Below are positions 18,350 to 26,817 of a DNA stretch of 43,879 nucleotides, piece by piece (within the stretch, counting starts at the first letter, position 1; each line of letters starts with the position of its first letter). The stretch covers positions 1 to 43,879 of the forward strand of contig PAQL01000006.1 of assembly GCA_002709295.1 (NCBI GenBank), read 5' to 3'. The DNA is from Phycisphaerae bacterium (GTDB taxonomy: Bacteria; Planctomycetota; Phycisphaerae; Phycisphaerales; SM1A02). The notes below the pieces were generated by a model. That model was not told where the DNA came from. It worked only from the letters and a program-made list of their open reading frames with translations, and searched no databases. The translations under genes were made by a program, and so were the position numbers.

Positions 18350-19108
18350 ATGGCCGAATCCAAGGACATCATGAAGACCCGGGCGTATCCCGAGAACGAC
18401 TTCGGCGGATTCACTCGCTGTGATTCGACGGTCGCCTTCTACACCCGGATCAACGCCCTCGTCGGTCCGGGCACCGACGTGCTCGACGTGGGCTGCGGTC
18501 GTGGGGCGTACTTCGAGGTCGACGGCGAGTCTCCTCACCGCATCGCTCTTCGGAACCTCAAGGGACGCGCTCGTCACGTTCTCGGCATCGATGTCGACAC
18601 CGCGGGCGAAGGCAACGCCTGCCTCGACGAGTTCAGAATGATCGAGAACGTCGACCGCTGGCCGGTCGAGGATGCCTCCGTGGACGTGCTGATGTCGGAC
18701 TTCGTCATGGAGCACGTCGACGACCCCGCGGCCTTCCTCTCCGAGGCGGCTCGAGTGGTCCGTCCCGGTGGAGCCATCTGTCTGCGAACGCCGAACCGAT
18801 GGTCGTACATCGCCATCGCCGCCTCGATCATCCCCAACCGGGCCCATGGGGCGGTGACCTCCAGGGTCCAGCAGCATCGTGAGGAGGAGGACGTCTTTCC
18901 GGTCCGCTATCGATGCAACAGTCGTCGAGCCCTGAGGAAGGCCCTGAACCTCGCCGGTTTCGATCCGGCGGTCTGGACGATGGAGGCCGAGCCGGCCTAC
19001 CTCTCGTTCTCATGGCCGGTCTACCGGTGCGGAACCCTGATCCACGCGGTCATGCCATCGTTGTTCCGAAGCACGCTGCTCGGCTTCGGAAGACGTCGGG
19101 GTTCGTGA
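18350..19108 (+). CDS. SAM-dependent methyltransferase (class I)
   Basis: A 252-aa cytoplasmic enzyme with the SAM-binding motif VLDVGCGRG (44-52), the acidic loop GIDVDTAGEGN, the post-I motif VLMSDFVMEHVDDPAAFL and motif III RVVRPGGAICLRTPN: a methyltransferase type 11-like fold. A start at 18350 is preferred because AGGAAAG sits just before it and the reading frame upstream lacks protein character. It follows fliS by 73 bases and precedes a glycosyltransferase by 22 bases, so it may methylate a sugar of the surface glycan or flagellar glycan. The substrate cannot be read from sequence. Confidence 0.85.
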   Translation: MAESKDIMKTRAYPENDFGGFTRCDSTVAFYTRINALVGPGTDVLDVGCGRGAYFEVDGESPHRIALRNLKGRARHVLGIDVDTAGEGNACLDEFRMIENVDRWPVEDASVDVLMSDFVMEHVDDPAAFLSEAARVVRPGGAICLRTPNRWSYIAIAASIIPNRAHGAVTSRVQQHREEEDVFPVRYRCNSRRALRKALNLAGFDPAVWTMEAEPAYLSFSWPVYRCGTLIHAVMPSLFRSTLLGFGRRRGS

Positions 19109-19130
19109 GATCGGAGGACGGCAGGAACCC

Positions 19131-20297
19131 ATGAGGATCCTTCACTACATCCAGTCGGTCGACTTCAGGAACGGCGGGCCTCCTCGTGCGGTGGTCGACC
19201 AGGTCGCGACGATGCGATCCCGAGGCCATGATTCCGGTCTGGCGACCACGGTGGTTCGGGACGTGCCGGCCGAATGGATGGAGCGTGCGGAAGACGGGTT
19301 GCCCGAGGTGGTGCGCCTCGGTCCGGTGCGCGGCCCGCTTTCCCGTCTCGACGGTGGATCGGTCTCCACCATCCGTGAGGCGGTGAGGAGATACGACATC
19401 GTGCATCTGCACGGGGTCTGGGAACCGGCGAATCTCCAGGTCGCGGCAGCCTGCCGGGATGCCGGCACGCCCTACGTGATCAGCCTTCGAGGGATGCTCG
19501 ACGACTGGTCGATGGATCAGAGCGGTCTGCGCAAGAGGCTTTACCTGTTCCTGGGAGGCCGAAGCATGCTGGAGCGGGCCGCCGCGGTTCACTGCACGGC
19601 CGATGCGGAGCTGGCTCAGAGCAGGAAGTGGTTCCCGAAGGGTCGTGGCGCCGTGGTCCCCAATCTCATGGACATGGCCCCGTATGCGGAGGTCCCCGAT
19701 CCCGCGGAAGCGAGGAGTCGGTGGCCGGAACTCGCGTCGGGTGATTTCAGCGTCCTGTTTCTGAGCCGTGTCCAGCACAAGAAGGGGCTCGAGCACCTGA
19801 TCGACGCGCTTGCGATCCTCGCGAAAGGATCGGAGTCTCCAAGGCTGATGATCGCCGGCACCGGCGATGACGAGTACGAGGCGAGGATGCGTTCCAGAGT
19901 CACGGAGCGAGGCCTCGAGCACCGCGTCTCCTGGCTGGGTCATGTGGGAGGGGATCTGAAGAACTCCCTCTTCGCCGCCTGCGACGTCTTCGCGTTGCCG
20001 ACGAGTCAGGAGAACTTCGGATTCGTGTTCTTCGAATCCCTTGCCTGCGGAACACCGGTGATCACCACGGATCTGGTCGACACTCGTGACGAGATCGAAC
20101 GTTCCGGAGGCGGCATCATCATTCCCCAGGATGCCGCAGCCTTCGCGGAAGCCGTCGCTTCGATCCGGGACGGATCACGCGATCCGCTTGCCATGGGCAC
20201 GTCCGGTCGTGAATGGACGCTGAAGAACCTTTCGACGGCGGAGGTCTCCTCCCGGTTCGAAAAGCTCTACGAATCCTGCATTTCCGACTCCCGCTGA
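19131..20297 (+). CDS. GT4-family glycosyltransferase
   Basis: A 388-aa GT-B fold retaining glycosyltransferase. The N-terminus shows the glycine-rich acceptor loop after MRILHYIQSVDFRNGGPPRAV; the C-terminal domain has LFLSRVQHKKGLEHLIDAL and the EX7E motif ENFGFVFFE (Glu294, Glu302) typical of GT4. It is likely membrane-associated, adding a sugar during repeat-unit assembly. A clear AGGA precedes the ATG. It ends with TGA directly abutting the TGA of the convergent flippase gene (TGATCA), leaving no intergenic space. Confidence 0.9.
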   Translation: MRILHYIQSVDFRNGGPPRAVVDQVATMRSRGHDSGLATTVVRDVPAEWMERAEDGLPEVVRLGPVRGPLSRLDGGSVSTIREAVRRYDIVHLHGVWEPANLQVAAACRDAGTPYVISLRGMLDDWSMDQSGLRKRLYLFLGGRSMLERAAAVHCTADAELAQSRKWFPKGRGAVVPNLMDMAPYAEVPDPAEARSRWPELASGDFSVLFLSRVQHKKGLEHLIDALAILAKGSESPRLMIAGTGDDEYEARMRSRVTERGLEHRVSWLGHVGGDLKNSLFAACDVFALPTSQENFGFVFFESLACGTPVITTDLVDTRDEIERSGGGIIIPQDAAAFAEAVASIRDGSRDPLAMGTSGREWTLKNLSTAEVSSRFEKLYESCISDSR

Positions 20298-21779
20298 TCA
20301 TCGGGATCGTCGGGGGATCCTCGACGAGATGATGGACCACGTCTCCCTCCCCGTCTCCCTGGGCACGACGAACAAGGAGGCGGAGACCAGCAGCAGGAAG
20401 ACGGTTCCGGAGCAGGCGATGGTGATCGCGCCCGCGGTCCGACCTTCACCAAGCAGATCGAGCAGGCGTCCGTCGACGACCGCGGCGATCAACCCCGCGA
20501 CGATCACCGGGGCGGTGCAGCGGATGAGATGGCGGACGGCATCGAATCCGTCCAGGCCGTAGCGGCGGGTGATCCAGAAGATGGCGATCAGGGAGGTCGC
20601 GATCATCGATCCGCCGACCCATGCCGCGATGCTTTCGACCGTCCCTCCGCCAACCGAAGCTCCGATGGCCGCGCCGCCAACGATGCCTCCCGCCCTGACC
20701 GCGTTGCAGACGAAGGTCTCGAGATACTTCCGCTCCGCCATGAACGGGCTGGTGATGATCGTCAGGATCGAGGAGTAGATCAGGCCGACCGAGAGGATCT
20801 GCACGGGGTGCACGACGTCGGACCATCGACCGTTCCAGATCAGCTGTTCGAGGCTGGCGATCACCGCGAACATTCCGAGATTCACGATTGCGATCGTGAA
20901 CCCTCCGGTTCCCAGGAGGCGCCTGATGGCCGAACGGAGGCGTTCAGGTTCGTGCATGACTCGACACACGACCGGAACAAGGACGTTGGTCAGGTTGGTG
21001 GTGAACAGTCGACCGGGCTGCACCGCAAGCTGATATCCGAAGTAGTAGGTGCCGAGGATCGCGGCTGGAACGAGGAACTCCGCCACGGCGTAGTCACCGC
21101 TCGTCCATAGGCTCATCATCGCGGCGACGGCGATGAGCCAGCGGAGTTGATACAGGACCGGAACGACGAACCTGCGATGGGGGGTGAAATCCGTTCTTCG
21201 GGGACGAGCGACCTTCCAGAGGTAGAGGACCTGTGCGAGGCAGCCGACGAGGATCGGTATCGCCAGTGCGAGGGGATTGCGAATGGTCAGGGCGAGCACC
21301 ACCATCAGCAGGTAGGCAGTCACATCCGCGATGAACACTCCCTTCGCGTTGGCTCGAAACTCGAGATGGGCGTTCACCTTCGCCTGAAGGACATACCGCA
21401 CCGGTGCCGTCAGCAGCGTGGCGGACAGGATCCAGAAGAGTGGAACCAGGATCGGTTCCTCGAACCGCTCCGCCACGAAGGGGGCGACCGCGAGCATCGG
21501 AATGATGCCGAGGAGATAGAGCGACGTCGAGATCCAGAAGACCGTTCCGACCCTGAAGCGTCGCTGGGTGGGCGGAAGGGTGACCAGGTAGGTCTGGGCG
21601 TCACCGCCCCGGGTGATGCCCGCAAAGGTCTGGAGTCCCACCGCCGCCGCATAAATCCCGAAGTCCCCGTCCGACAGCACGAGACCGGTGACGATCTGAG
21701 CCAGCAGGGCCAGGAATCGTCCGAAAAAACTCGTAATGAGAAGGAGGCCTGCTCCTCCGGCCAGCCGTTGGGTCAACAT
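20298..21779 (-). CDS. Wzx-type polysaccharide flippase
   Basis: A 493-aa polytopic membrane protein with roughly 12-14 hydrophobic segments and the N-terminal pattern of oligosaccharide flippases (LLITSFFGRFLALLAQIVTGLVLSDGDFGIYAAAVGLQTF). It would flip lipid-linked repeat units across the inner membrane for Wzy-type polymerisation. The polymerase candidate lies at 23021-24472. A single-gene leftward unit between two rightward genes; its stop abuts the GT4 stop. Confidence 0.88.
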   Translation of the reverse strand: MLTQRLAGGAGLLLITSFFGRFLALLAQIVTGLVLSDGDFGIYAAAVGLQTFAGITRGGDAQTYLVTLPPTQRRFRVGTVFWISTSLYLLGIIPMLAVAPFVAERFEEPILVPLFWILSATLLTAPVRYVLQAKVNAHLEFRANAKGVFIADVTAYLLMVVLALTIRNPLALAIPILVGCLAQVLYLWKVARPRRTDFTPHRRFVVPVLYQLRWLIAVAAMMSLWTSGDYAVAEFLVPAAILGTYYFGYQLAVQPGRLFTTNLTNVLVPVVCRVMHEPERLRSAIRRLLGTGGFTIAIVNLGMFAVIASLEQLIWNGRWSDVVHPVQILSVGLIYSSILTIITSPFMAERKYLETFVCNAVRAGGIVGGAAIGASVGGGTVESIAAWVGGSMIATSLIAIFWITRRYGLDGFDAVRHLIRCTAPVIVAGLIAAVVDGRLLDLLGEGRTAGAITIACSGTVFLLLVSASLFVVPRETGRETWSIISSRIPRRSR

Positions 21780-21901
21780 GTGACGGATTTTCCGCTACCG
21801 CCGTGGTACGGGGCTTTCAGTCGGTGAAGTCGATCAACCGATCATCCGAGAATACCTTGTGAGAGGCGTGATCTGCTTCGCCTCAATCCGGGAGCCACAA
21901 C

Positions 21902-23020
21902 ATGATGTCCATCCGATCGGTCCTCTGCGCCACCATCTGCATTTTTGTCATTGGTGGAGGCGCCTTGCGGTCTTCTCATGCCTCATCCTCCGAGGAGCGG
22001 CGGATCAGACCGGCCCGGGAGAGGCTGATCGAATACTGGCTCATCGGAGGCACCGATCGAAATCCCTCCCGTCGTGATGTCGGTCGACATCAGGTGAGCG
22101 ACGAGGGATGGCCGGCCTTCGTCTCCGAGCGGGTCAGGCCCGCCTACGACTGGGGGCTCCGTCGGTTCTGGCTTCACAACCCCTTCGGCACGATCCAGGG
22201 GCAGGAGATGAAGTTCGCCCAGTATCTCGAAGCCAGGGAATCCCGGCTCGATGTCCTGACCGCGGACTTCTCGAAGTCATGGAAGCCGGTGGTGGACGGC
22301 CAGTGGGGTCAGCCCACCGAGCTGATCTGCTATCTCGGTGCGGCCAACTTCGAGGATGGGGAACGCCTGCAGGAACTTCATGAGTCCGGCAACACCTCTC
22401 ATACGCTCGCCTTCATGCTTCGATCCATCCAGCCGCTGCTGAGGGCCGGCGCCTCGATCGGCGCCGATGCGGTGACCCGACTTCCCGACGACGGCCCGAC
22501 CTTCCATTTCTACAAGTATCTCGAGGGGATCGGGATGCCGGTCTACATCGAGTCGCGTCCCAAGAAGGAACATCCCCGTTGGGCGGAGTTTCCGGTGGTC
22601 GCCGAGGATAGATGGTGGAAACGCTCGGATCCGGACAGCCATGCGGATGCGGCATGGGCGATGTCCGAGGAGGAAATCGACACGCCGATCATCAGACTCA
22701 TGGTCGACTACAAGGGGGGAAGCGCCGATCCCGCGGTGATCGAGCCGCTGATTGCGAGGATCCGGGAGGCGCTGCTCGAGGGTCACACCGTCGCATTCCG
22801 TTCCGACGGACTGCGAAGGGCGGGCATTCCTCTCTCCAGATTGACCGAGGGCATCGACGAGGCGCTGGGTGTGGAACCGGATGCGGAGGAGGAGGTGGTG
22901 AAGGAGCCGGTGTCCGTCTCCAGGCCGATCTCGAAGCCGCGAAACCAGTCGCAGCCGAACATCAGGATCCGGAAGCCGGCATCGACCATCGGGATCCAGC
23001 GCAATCGTCTCCGGCGCTGA
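21902..23020 (+). CDS. secreted protein of unknown function in the glycan locus
   Basis: A 372-aa protein with a signal peptide (about 1-27, before SSEERR). GGGAG lies before the ATG. The mature part has alternating strand/helix segments with conserved-looking aromatic motifs (RRFWLHNPFGTIQGQEMKFAQYL, GADAVTRLP, FHFYKYLEGIGMPVYIESRP), which resembles a TIM-barrel glycoside-hydrolase scaffold, but I cannot identify a family or catalytic pair. The last 60 residues are basic and disordered. It sits between the flippase and polymerase, both on the opposite strand, so a role in glycan trimming or binding is possible by context only. Its stop abuts the polymerase stop (TGATCA). Confidence 0.75.
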   Translation: MMSIRSVLCATICIFVIGGGALRSSHASSSEERRIRPARERLIEYWLIGGTDRNPSRRDVGRHQVSDEGWPAFVSERVRPAYDWGLRRFWLHNPFGTIQGQEMKFAQYLEARESRLDVLTADFSKSWKPVVDGQWGQPTELICYLGAANFEDGERLQELHESGNTSHTLAFMLRSIQPLLRAGASIGADAVTRLPDDGPTFHFYKYLEGIGMPVYIESRPKKEHPRWAEFPVVAEDRWWKRSDPDSHADAAWAMSEEEIDTPIIRLMVDYKGGSADPAVIEPLIARIREALLEGHTVAFRSDGLRRAGIPLSRLTEGIDEALGVEPDAEEEVVKEPVSVSRPISKPRNQSQPNIRIRKPASTIGIQRNRLRR

Positions 23021-24472
23021 TCAGGTCAGCCGCTCGCGGAAGTCGTTCTCCTCCCCGTACTCCCCGCACTCCTCGTACTCCTCGTACTCCTCGAACCCAT
23101 CGTGCTCCTCGTACTCGAGGTATGGATCGTGTTCCTCGTATCCCCCCTCGTCGTCCTCTCCGTCGGAGGGCAGATGGAACATCTCCTCGGGGACCGATCC
23201 GAAGATCGACTTCAGGATCCACAGCCCGAGCATGGAGATCACCAGGATCCCGATGATCTCGATGCTGTAGACGTTGATGTCGCCACGGCTGAACCCGATG
23301 AGCTTCGACGAGACCGCGGTCAGGATGGCGATCGGCCATGGGTTCAGCGGTTGCCGGGCCATGATGTCGTCGAACACCCGGAAGAAGAAGCCGAGGATGA
23401 GTCCGTAGACGGCGGCCATCCAGACGCCACCGTCGTGGAACGCGTTCCCGATGATGCTGGTGCCCCAGTTCACGTATCCGTCGGAGAACTCACCGAGGCT
23501 CTCGGGCAGATACTCGCCGAGGGCCTGGGGCTTGTTCGGCCACCAGTCGCGGGGAATCGGGTTGGAAAGGATGTACTTGAACGTGTGGAAGTACTCGGGG
23601 CTTCCGGCTCGATGGAATTTCTCGACGCAGAGCAGGCCGGCGGCGACGCTTTCGTCCTGGAGAAGGCCCTCGACCTCGCTGGTCATGTGGAAGTCGAACT
23701 CGAGCAGCTGCTTGAAGCGGTCTGCGGCCACCGCCGCGTCGGCTTCTCCCATGAAGTCGTGTCGGAAGGTGCTGTACACGAGGATCAGGAAGAATGCCGC
23801 GACTCCGAGGCCCAGCATGATTCCGATCGTCGCGGTCGGCGGCTTGTAACGCCACCGCATCCAGTACATCGTGATCGGCCCCGCCGCCAGCACCGCGAGA
23901 AGCGGATGACGTCCCGCACCGAAGAGGGCGACGAACGTCCCGTAGACCAGCATGAAGCCCGCACCGAAGAGGTAGACGGCGTTGATCGGGGTTCTGAGCC
24001 AGGCCGCGAAGAGGAGGGCGACGCCCGCAGCCGGGAGCAGCTTGCCCAGCACGTTGGTCGTCTGTCCGATCACGGGGATCTGGACGGGGAGGAAGGACGC
24101 GAATGCACCGAAGAGCATGGTCAACAGGGCGGCGACCAGGATGGGCGAGAATTCGACCGGCGGAGAGGTCCGCCAGTGCTTCAGGGCGACCTTGCGCGGG
24201 AATTCCCATTTCCGGTAGGCCCAGTGAAGACATCCGAAGAAGAGTGCGGTGGCGAATATGAACAGCAGCACGTCACCCATGGTGGGGTTGTTGTGCAGGA
24301 GACCGGTCAGCCCGCTGCCCAGAGCGGCGATGCCGAAGAAGTTCGAGCATCCGATCAGGAACAGGTTGTGCGAGGTCACCAGATCGCTGGTTCCACGCAG
24401 GTAGTTGCGCAGGATCACGACCGGCGGAGCCAGGAGCATCACGAAACCGAAGATGGTCAGGATTGCGCTCAA
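23021..24472 (-). CDS. Wzy-like polysaccharide polymerase with Glu/Tyr-rich tail
   Basis: A 483-aa protein with about ten or more hydrophobic segments and a large extracytoplasmic loop (about 225-345) of the type seen in O-antigen/exopolysaccharide polymerases; family sequence conservation is low, so this is a topology- and context-based call. Translation starts at TTG (24472) with GAGAGG five bases upstream. The final 50 residues are a hydrophilic Glu/Tyr/Asp-rich tail (YEEHDP, LEYEEHDG, FEEYEEYEE) coded in part by nine-base DNA repeats. It lies 31 bases after gmd on the same strand, so the two probably form an operon. Confidence 0.7.
   Translation of the reverse strand: MSAILTIFGFVMLLAPPVVILRNYLRGTSDLVTSHNLFLIGCSNFFGIAALGSGLTGLLHNNPTMGDVLLFIFATALFFGCLHWAYRKWEFPRKVALKHWRTSPPVEFSPILVAALLTMLFGAFASFLPVQIPVIGQTTNVLGKLLPAAGVALLFAAWLRTPINAVYLFGAGFMLVYGTFVALFGAGRHPLLAVLAAGPITMYWMRWRYKPPTATIGIMLGLGVAAFFLILVYSTFRHDFMGEADAAVAADRFKQLLEFDFHMTSEVEGLLQDESVAAGLLCVEKFHRAGSPEYFHTFKYILSNPIPRDWWPNKPQALGEYLPESLGEFSDGYVNWGTSIIGNAFHDGGVWMAAVYGLILGFFFRVFDDIMARQPLNPWPIAILTAVSSKLIGFSRGDINVYSIEIIGILVISMLGLWILKSIFGSVPEEMFHLPSDGEDDEGGYEEHDPYLEYEEHDGFEEYEEYEECGEYGEENDFRERLT
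23069..23113. repeat. nine-base tandem repeats in the polymerase 3' end
   Basis: CTCCTCGTA occurs at 23069-23077 and 23078-23086, in degenerate form at 23087-23095 and again at 23105-23113. The period is a multiple of three, so copy-number change would keep the frame and lengthen or shorten the Glu-Tyr tail. Confidence 0.7.
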
Positions 24473-24503
24473 CAGGCCTCTCTGTTGTCCCGGAAGGCGT
24501 GAA

Positions 24504-25559
24504 TCAGCTGGTCAGGCCCTGGACCTCATGGCCTGCATCCCTCAGCGTCTTCTCCCTCCGGGCGAGTTCGAGATCGCTTTCGACCATCATGCGGGCGAGT
24601 TCCTCGACGCTGGTTCGAGGCTCCCATCCGAGCTTCTCCCTGGTCTTCGTCGGATCACCGAGCAGCTCCTCGACCTCGGCGGGTCGGAAGTACCGGGGGT
24701 CGATCTCGATGAAGTCCTTGGAATCGAGGCCGACCTGGGCGAAGCACATGTCGGCGAACTCCTGGACGGAGATCATCTTTCCGGTGGCGACCACGTAGTC
24801 GTCGCCTTCGGGCTGCTGAAGCATCATCCACATCGCCTCGACGTAGTCGCCGGCGAAACCCCAGTCGCGCTGGGCGGACATGTTGCCCATGAACAGCTTG
24901 TCCTGGAGACCGAGCTTGATCCGGCCGACCGCCCTCGTGATCTTCCTCGTCACGAAGGTCTCGCCGCGGCGGGGACTTTCGTGGTTGAAGAGGATCCCGC
25001 AGGATCCGTGCATGCCGTAGCTCTCGCGGTAGTTGACGGTCAGCCAGTGGCCCATCACCTTGGCGCAGCCGTACGGCGACCTCGGGTGGAACGGGGTGGT
25101 CTCGCGTTGCGGGACCTCGTGCACCTTTCCGAACATCTCGGAGCTCGAGGCCTGGTAGTAGCGGACCTGCTTGCCCGCCCAGTCCTGGTACGCCCGGACG
25201 GCCTCCAGCAGCCGGAGGGTGCCGGTGCCGACGACATCGACGGTGTACTCGGGCTGTTCGAAGCTGACCCGCACGTGGCTCTGGGCCCCGAGGTTGTAGA
25301 CCTCGTCGGGCTTGACCTCCTGGACCAGCCTCATGAGGCCGGCACTGTCGGCGAGATCCCCGTAGTGCAGGTGCATCCGGACACCCTTGTCATGGGGGTC
25401 CTGATAGACGTGGTCGATCCGTTCGGTGTTGAAGCTCGAGGACCGACGAATGATCCCGTGGACCTCGTAGCCCTTGTCGAGGAGGAACTCGGCGAGATAA
25501 CTCCCGTCTTGTCCGGTGATGCCGGTGATCAGGGCTCTGCGATGGGGCTGCTGGCTCAT
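24504..25559 (-). CDS. gmd: GDP-mannose 4,6-dehydratase
   Basis: Converts GDP-D-mannose to GDP-4-keto-6-deoxy-D-mannose, the first step to GDP-L-fucose. The 351-aa protein has the NADP-binding loop [14 protein letters not shown] near the N-terminus, [15 protein letters not shown], the TSEMFG-type stretch ([10 protein letters not shown]), the Tyr-Lys pair in PYGCAKVMG and the [17 protein letters not shown] signature. The ATG at 25559 is preferred over an upstream TTG because GGAG precedes it. Divergent from the epimerase/synthase gene at 25839, so the two enzymes of the pathway share one intergenic control region. Confidence 0.96.
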   Translation of the reverse strand: MSQQPHRRALITGITGQDGSYLAEFLLDKGYEVHGIIRRSSSFNTERIDHVYQDPHDKGVRMHLHYGDLADSAGLMRLVQEVKPDEVYNLGAQSHVRVSFEQPEYTVDVVGTGTLRLLEAVRAYQDWAGKQVRYYQASSSEMFGKVHEVPQRETTPFHPRSPYGCAKVMGHWLTVNYRESYGMHGSCGILFNHESPRRGETFVTRKITRAVGRIKLGLQDKLFMGNMSAQRDWGFAGDYVEAMWMMLQQPEGDDYVVATGKMISVQEFADMCFAQVGLDSKDFIEIDPRYFRPAEVEELLGDPTKTREKLGWEPRTSVEELARMMVESDLELARREKTLRDAGHEVQGLTS

Positions 25560-25604
25560 CAAGTGGACTCCGGGTGATCGTCTCGAACTTCGAACAGGGG
25601 ACGG

Positions 25605-25661
25605 TAGTATCGCCCCGAGGGGTCAGGGAGCCTTTTAGTATCGACCCCCGGGTCGGGGAGC
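25605..25661. repeat. imperfect direct repeat in the gmd/fcl intergenic region
   Basis: TAGTATCG followed by a short C/G-rich hairpin and GGGAGC occurs twice, at 25605-25631 and 25636-25661, with starts 31 bp apart (about three helical turns). Each copy contains a mini-palindrome (CCCC-GA-GGGG and GACCC-CC-GGGTC). On the minus strand each gives GATACT, a -10-like sequence oriented to gmd. This could be a paired operator or duplicated promoter. Confidence 0.55.
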
Positions 25662-25785
25662 TTTCGTGGTTTCGGGACCTTCCATGCGATGAATCGACTT
25701 CGGGCATCCGGATCGAGCTCCGTCCTCGATTCTGGAGCCGGTTCTGGGCATGTTCAGGGCCCGATCGGTCGATGTGACGGAACCG

Positions 25786-25791
25786 GATAAT
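25786..25791 (+). promoter_or_regulatory. possible -10 element upstream of the GDP-fucose synthase gene
   Basis: GATAAT matches the -10 consensus at five of six bases, 47 bases before the ATG. I find no good -35 at normal spacing, so it may depend on an activator or be chance. Confidence 0.3.
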
Positions 25792-25838
25792 CGTGGTCCG
25801 GACAGGGCGGTCACCGTCAGGGACGAGTTGGAGCAGGC

Positions 25839-26813
25839 ATGAACCTCGAAGAAAAGACCGTGGTAGTGACCGGAGGGGCCGGATTTCTCGGTCGCGCCGT
25901 GCTGGAAGGCCTCGCCGAGAGGGGGGCCGGCACCATCGTGGTGCCCCGCAAGGCGGAATACGACCTGGTCCATGAGGAGGCCGCCGATCGCCTCTACCGG
26001 GACCACGACCCCGATGTGGTCCTCCATCTGGCCGCGGAAGTGGGGGGGATCGGGGCCAACCGGGACAATCCGGGGCGGTACTTCTACGCCAACATGGCGA
26101 TGTCCCTGCACCTGATCGAACGAGCCAGGATCCACATCGAGTCCGGAAGGGACTTCAAGTTCGTGCAGGTCGGCACGATCTGCGCCTACCCGAAGTTCAC
26201 CCCGGTGCCCTTCCGTGAGGAGGAGCTCTGGAACGGCTATCCGGAGGAGACCAATGCTCCCTATGGCATCGCCAAGAAGGCCGCGATGGTCATGCTTGAT
26301 GGATACGCCCGTCAGTACGGACTGCGGTCGGCCTACCTCCTTCCGGTGAACCTCTACGGCCCATACGACAACTTCCACCTGCATTCGAGTCACGTCATTC
26401 CAGCCCTGATCAGGAAGTGCGTCACCGCGATCGATGACGGAAAGGACTTCATCGAGTGCTGGGGGACCGGTTCGGCGAGCCGGGAGTTCCTCTATGTGGA
26501 CGACTGCGCGGAAGGGATCCTGCGGGCCGCGGAGACCCTCGACGAACCCACGCCCGTGAATCTCGGGACGTGCATGGAGATCACGATCCGCGAGCTCGTG
26601 GAGTTGATCGCTCGACTGACCGGTTTCGAAGGCGAGATCCGCTGGGACGCCACGAAGCCGGATGGCCAGCCCCGACGATGTCTGGACACCAGCCGAGCCG
26701 CGGAGATGTTCGACTGGAAGGCCTCGGTCGGCTTCGAGGACGGCCTTCGGCAGACGATCGACTGGTTCCGCGCGAATCGCGAGGACATCGAGACCGCCGA
26801 GGCGACGGGCTGA
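25839..26813 (+). CDS. fcl: GDP-L-fucose synthase-type epimerase/reductase
   Basis: Expected to convert GDP-4-keto-6-deoxymannose to GDP-L-fucose with NADPH. The 324-aa SDR protein has TGGAGFLG (11-18), the family strand [17 protein letters not shown], the YxxxK pair Tyr142/Lys146 (PYGIAKK), the nucleotide region LYGPYDNF and [11 protein letters not shown] with His185 in the position of the catalytic His. In the GSSCIYP motif of E. coli Fcl, this protein has GTICAYP, so the Cys is kept (Cys115) while the catalytic Ser is replaced by Thr113. A related GDP-6-deoxyhexose product cannot be excluded. GGAG precedes the ATG. The next gene starts four bases after the stop. Confidence 0.88.
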   Translation: MNLEEKTVVVTGGAGFLGRAVLEGLAERGAGTIVVPRKAEYDLVHEEAADRLYRDHDPDVVLHLAAEVGGIGANRDNPGRYFYANMAMSLHLIERARIHIESGRDFKFVQVGTICAYPKFTPVPFREEELWNGYPEETNAPYGIAKKAAMVMLDGYARQYGLRSAYLLPVNLYGPYDNFHLHSSHVIPALIRKCVTAIDDGKDFIECWGTGSASREFLYVDDCAEGILRAAETLDEPTPVNLGTCMEITIRELVELIARLTGFEGEIRWDATKPDGQPRRCLDTSRAAEMFDWKASVGFEDGLRQTIDWFRANREDIETAEATG

Positions 26814-26817
26814 ATCG

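Noticed and set aside
23102-24502. 466-aa plus-strand frame antisense to the polymerase
   Set aside because: Composition is polar and repetitive as expected for the complement of a membrane-protein gene.
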